Assembly (NCBI GenBank): GCA_028281675.1 | Contig: JANQJL010000010.1 | Span: forward strand, 1-33,094 | DNA: 33,094 nt | Source: Simkaniaceae bacterium | Lineage (GTDB): Bacteria > Chlamydiota > Chlamydiia > Chlamydiales > Simkaniaceae | Reading direction: 5' to 3' | In this document: in pieces, positions 32,614 through 33,094 of the stretch | Layout: every line of letters starts with the position of its first letter | Numbering within the stretch: the stretch's first letter is position 1 | Program-made: the position numbers and the translations under genes | The notes under the pieces: generated by a model | Databases searched by the model: none | Seen by the model: the letters and a program-made list of their open reading frames with translations, nothing else | Told to the model about the DNA's origin: nothing

Positions 32614-33000
32614 TTGTTTTTTCCCGTGGCTTGCCACGGGGGCAGGAAATGCCGATTTGATTACTATTTGGGGAATGGAAGTAAAAAAGGCCAGTCATTG
32701 TGTTTACCAAACTCATTATTATATCGTATTTCCTGTAAAGTACAGGAAAGCTTTGCTTGATGTTAAGGTTGAGAAAAGATTTTGGAGATTATCTGTGAAA
32801 TAAGCGCTCGGTATGAAATTGGGTTTGAGCAGATTGGATGTGAGGGGAATCATATCCATGTTTTGTGTTCCTTTTATCCTAAATATAGTGTTGGGGAAGT
32901 GGTTAGGAAATTTAAAAGCATAACTGCCAGAGAAATTTTTAAGGCATATCCCGAACTGAGAAAAGATTTATGGGGAGGGGAATTTTGGACAGATAGATAT
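32614..33000 (+). mobile_element. Partial IS200/IS605-like insertion sequence
   Basis: The element begins about where the DDE transposase is cut. Close to its left end is a perfect hairpin, CCCGTGGC TT GCCACGGG at 32623-32640, typical of the subterminal palindromes that TnpA of this family recognises. A tnpA reading frame follows. The right part is replaced by MITE copy C at 33001. The exact left boundary is estimated to within about ten bases. Confidence 0.7.
32675..33000 (+). pseudogene. tnpA: Truncated, frameshifted IS200-type transposase
   Basis: From ATG at 32675 the product reads MEVKKASHCVYQTHYYIVFP, then VKYRKALLD, the start of a Y1 HUH transposase. Near 32785 one base (a G) is missing, and the family sequence continues in another frame: EIICEISARYEIGFEQIGC, then EGNHIHVLCSF with the HUH histidines and GGEFWTDRYY. 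The MITE at 33001 then supplies Pro-stop, cutting off the C-terminus with the catalytic tyrosine. Both defects make it non-functional. About 108 of the usual 140-150 codons remain. Confidence 0.85.
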
Positions 33001-33094
33001 TACCCGTGAATGCGACCTATTTCGCGGCAGCCATCCTTCTGAATCAGCGAATCTACTTCGCTTCTCACCTTCGCCAAGGTGGCCTCACCTTGGC
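33001..33094. mobile_element. MITE-like palindromic element, copy C (cut by window end)
   Basis: Starting with TACCCGTGAATGCG, these 94 bases match copy B almost perfectly and in the same orientation, and stop at the window edge past the central palindrome. It is inserted within tnpA of the IS200-like element, directly after the Tyr codon in DRY. Confidence 0.9.

Overview
The window looks like chromosome from an obligate intracellular bacterium of the Chlamydiota outside the Chlamydiaceae (Simkania/Parachlamydia-like). This is inferred from gene content: a nucleotide-transporter-like membrane protein, a stand-alone nqrF, several NSS sodium symporters, EF-P paired with its EpmA modifier, and many orphan proteins with paired membrane segments that resemble inclusion-membrane (Inc) or effector proteins. 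Base composition is moderately AT-rich. I saw no tRNA, rRNA or CRISPR. The species call is an inference.

Layout. 1-1670: end of a repeat element and two unrecognised convergent genes. 1800-3509: NAD malic enzyme, divergent across a large palindrome from a membrane protein that ends in a J-domain (3840-5288). A decayed gene once coupled to it follows (5285-5621). 5604-10812: minus-strand genes for an NTT-like transporter, an M48 protease, an HD phosphohydrolase and an APC permease; the last three overlap as an operon. 10926-12381: a glycosyltransferase/polysaccharide deacetylase pair. 12522-14267: a 28-codon small ORF and an orphan protein. 14524-15930: NSS transporter. 16062-19631: membrane-anchored coiled-coil protein, nqrF and nadE. 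19566-22619: minus-strand orphan, epmA, efp and two further orphans. 23036-25791: two overlapping NSS transporters behind a near-consensus promoter. 26166-27038: orphan. 27180-30458: mfd. 30855-32224: a repeat-containing small protein convergent with a proline-rich C39-like cysteine-protease candidate. 32347-33094: a nest of broken mobile elements.

How the genes may work together. NqrF belongs to the sodium-pumping NADH dehydrogenase. Three NSS symporters could spend that sodium gradient on amino-acid uptake, while malic enzyme and NAD synthetase supply NADH and NAD. EpmA and EF-P overlap and EF-P keeps Lys34, the residue EpmA lysylates.

Most unusual are the palindromic repeats. A 163-bp MITE-like family has two full copies, one copy cut by the window edge and one solo end, and one copy has disrupted an IS200-type tnpA. 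A second family, with terminus GGGCCCGTAAATAAATAA, lies at the same distance upstream of the ATG of mfd and of the NTT-like gene. In both places it could supply the -35 box of a promoter for a leaderless mRNA; it also supplies the stop codon of the M48 protease. A third family marks the maeA/J-domain intergenic region and the leader of the NSS pair.
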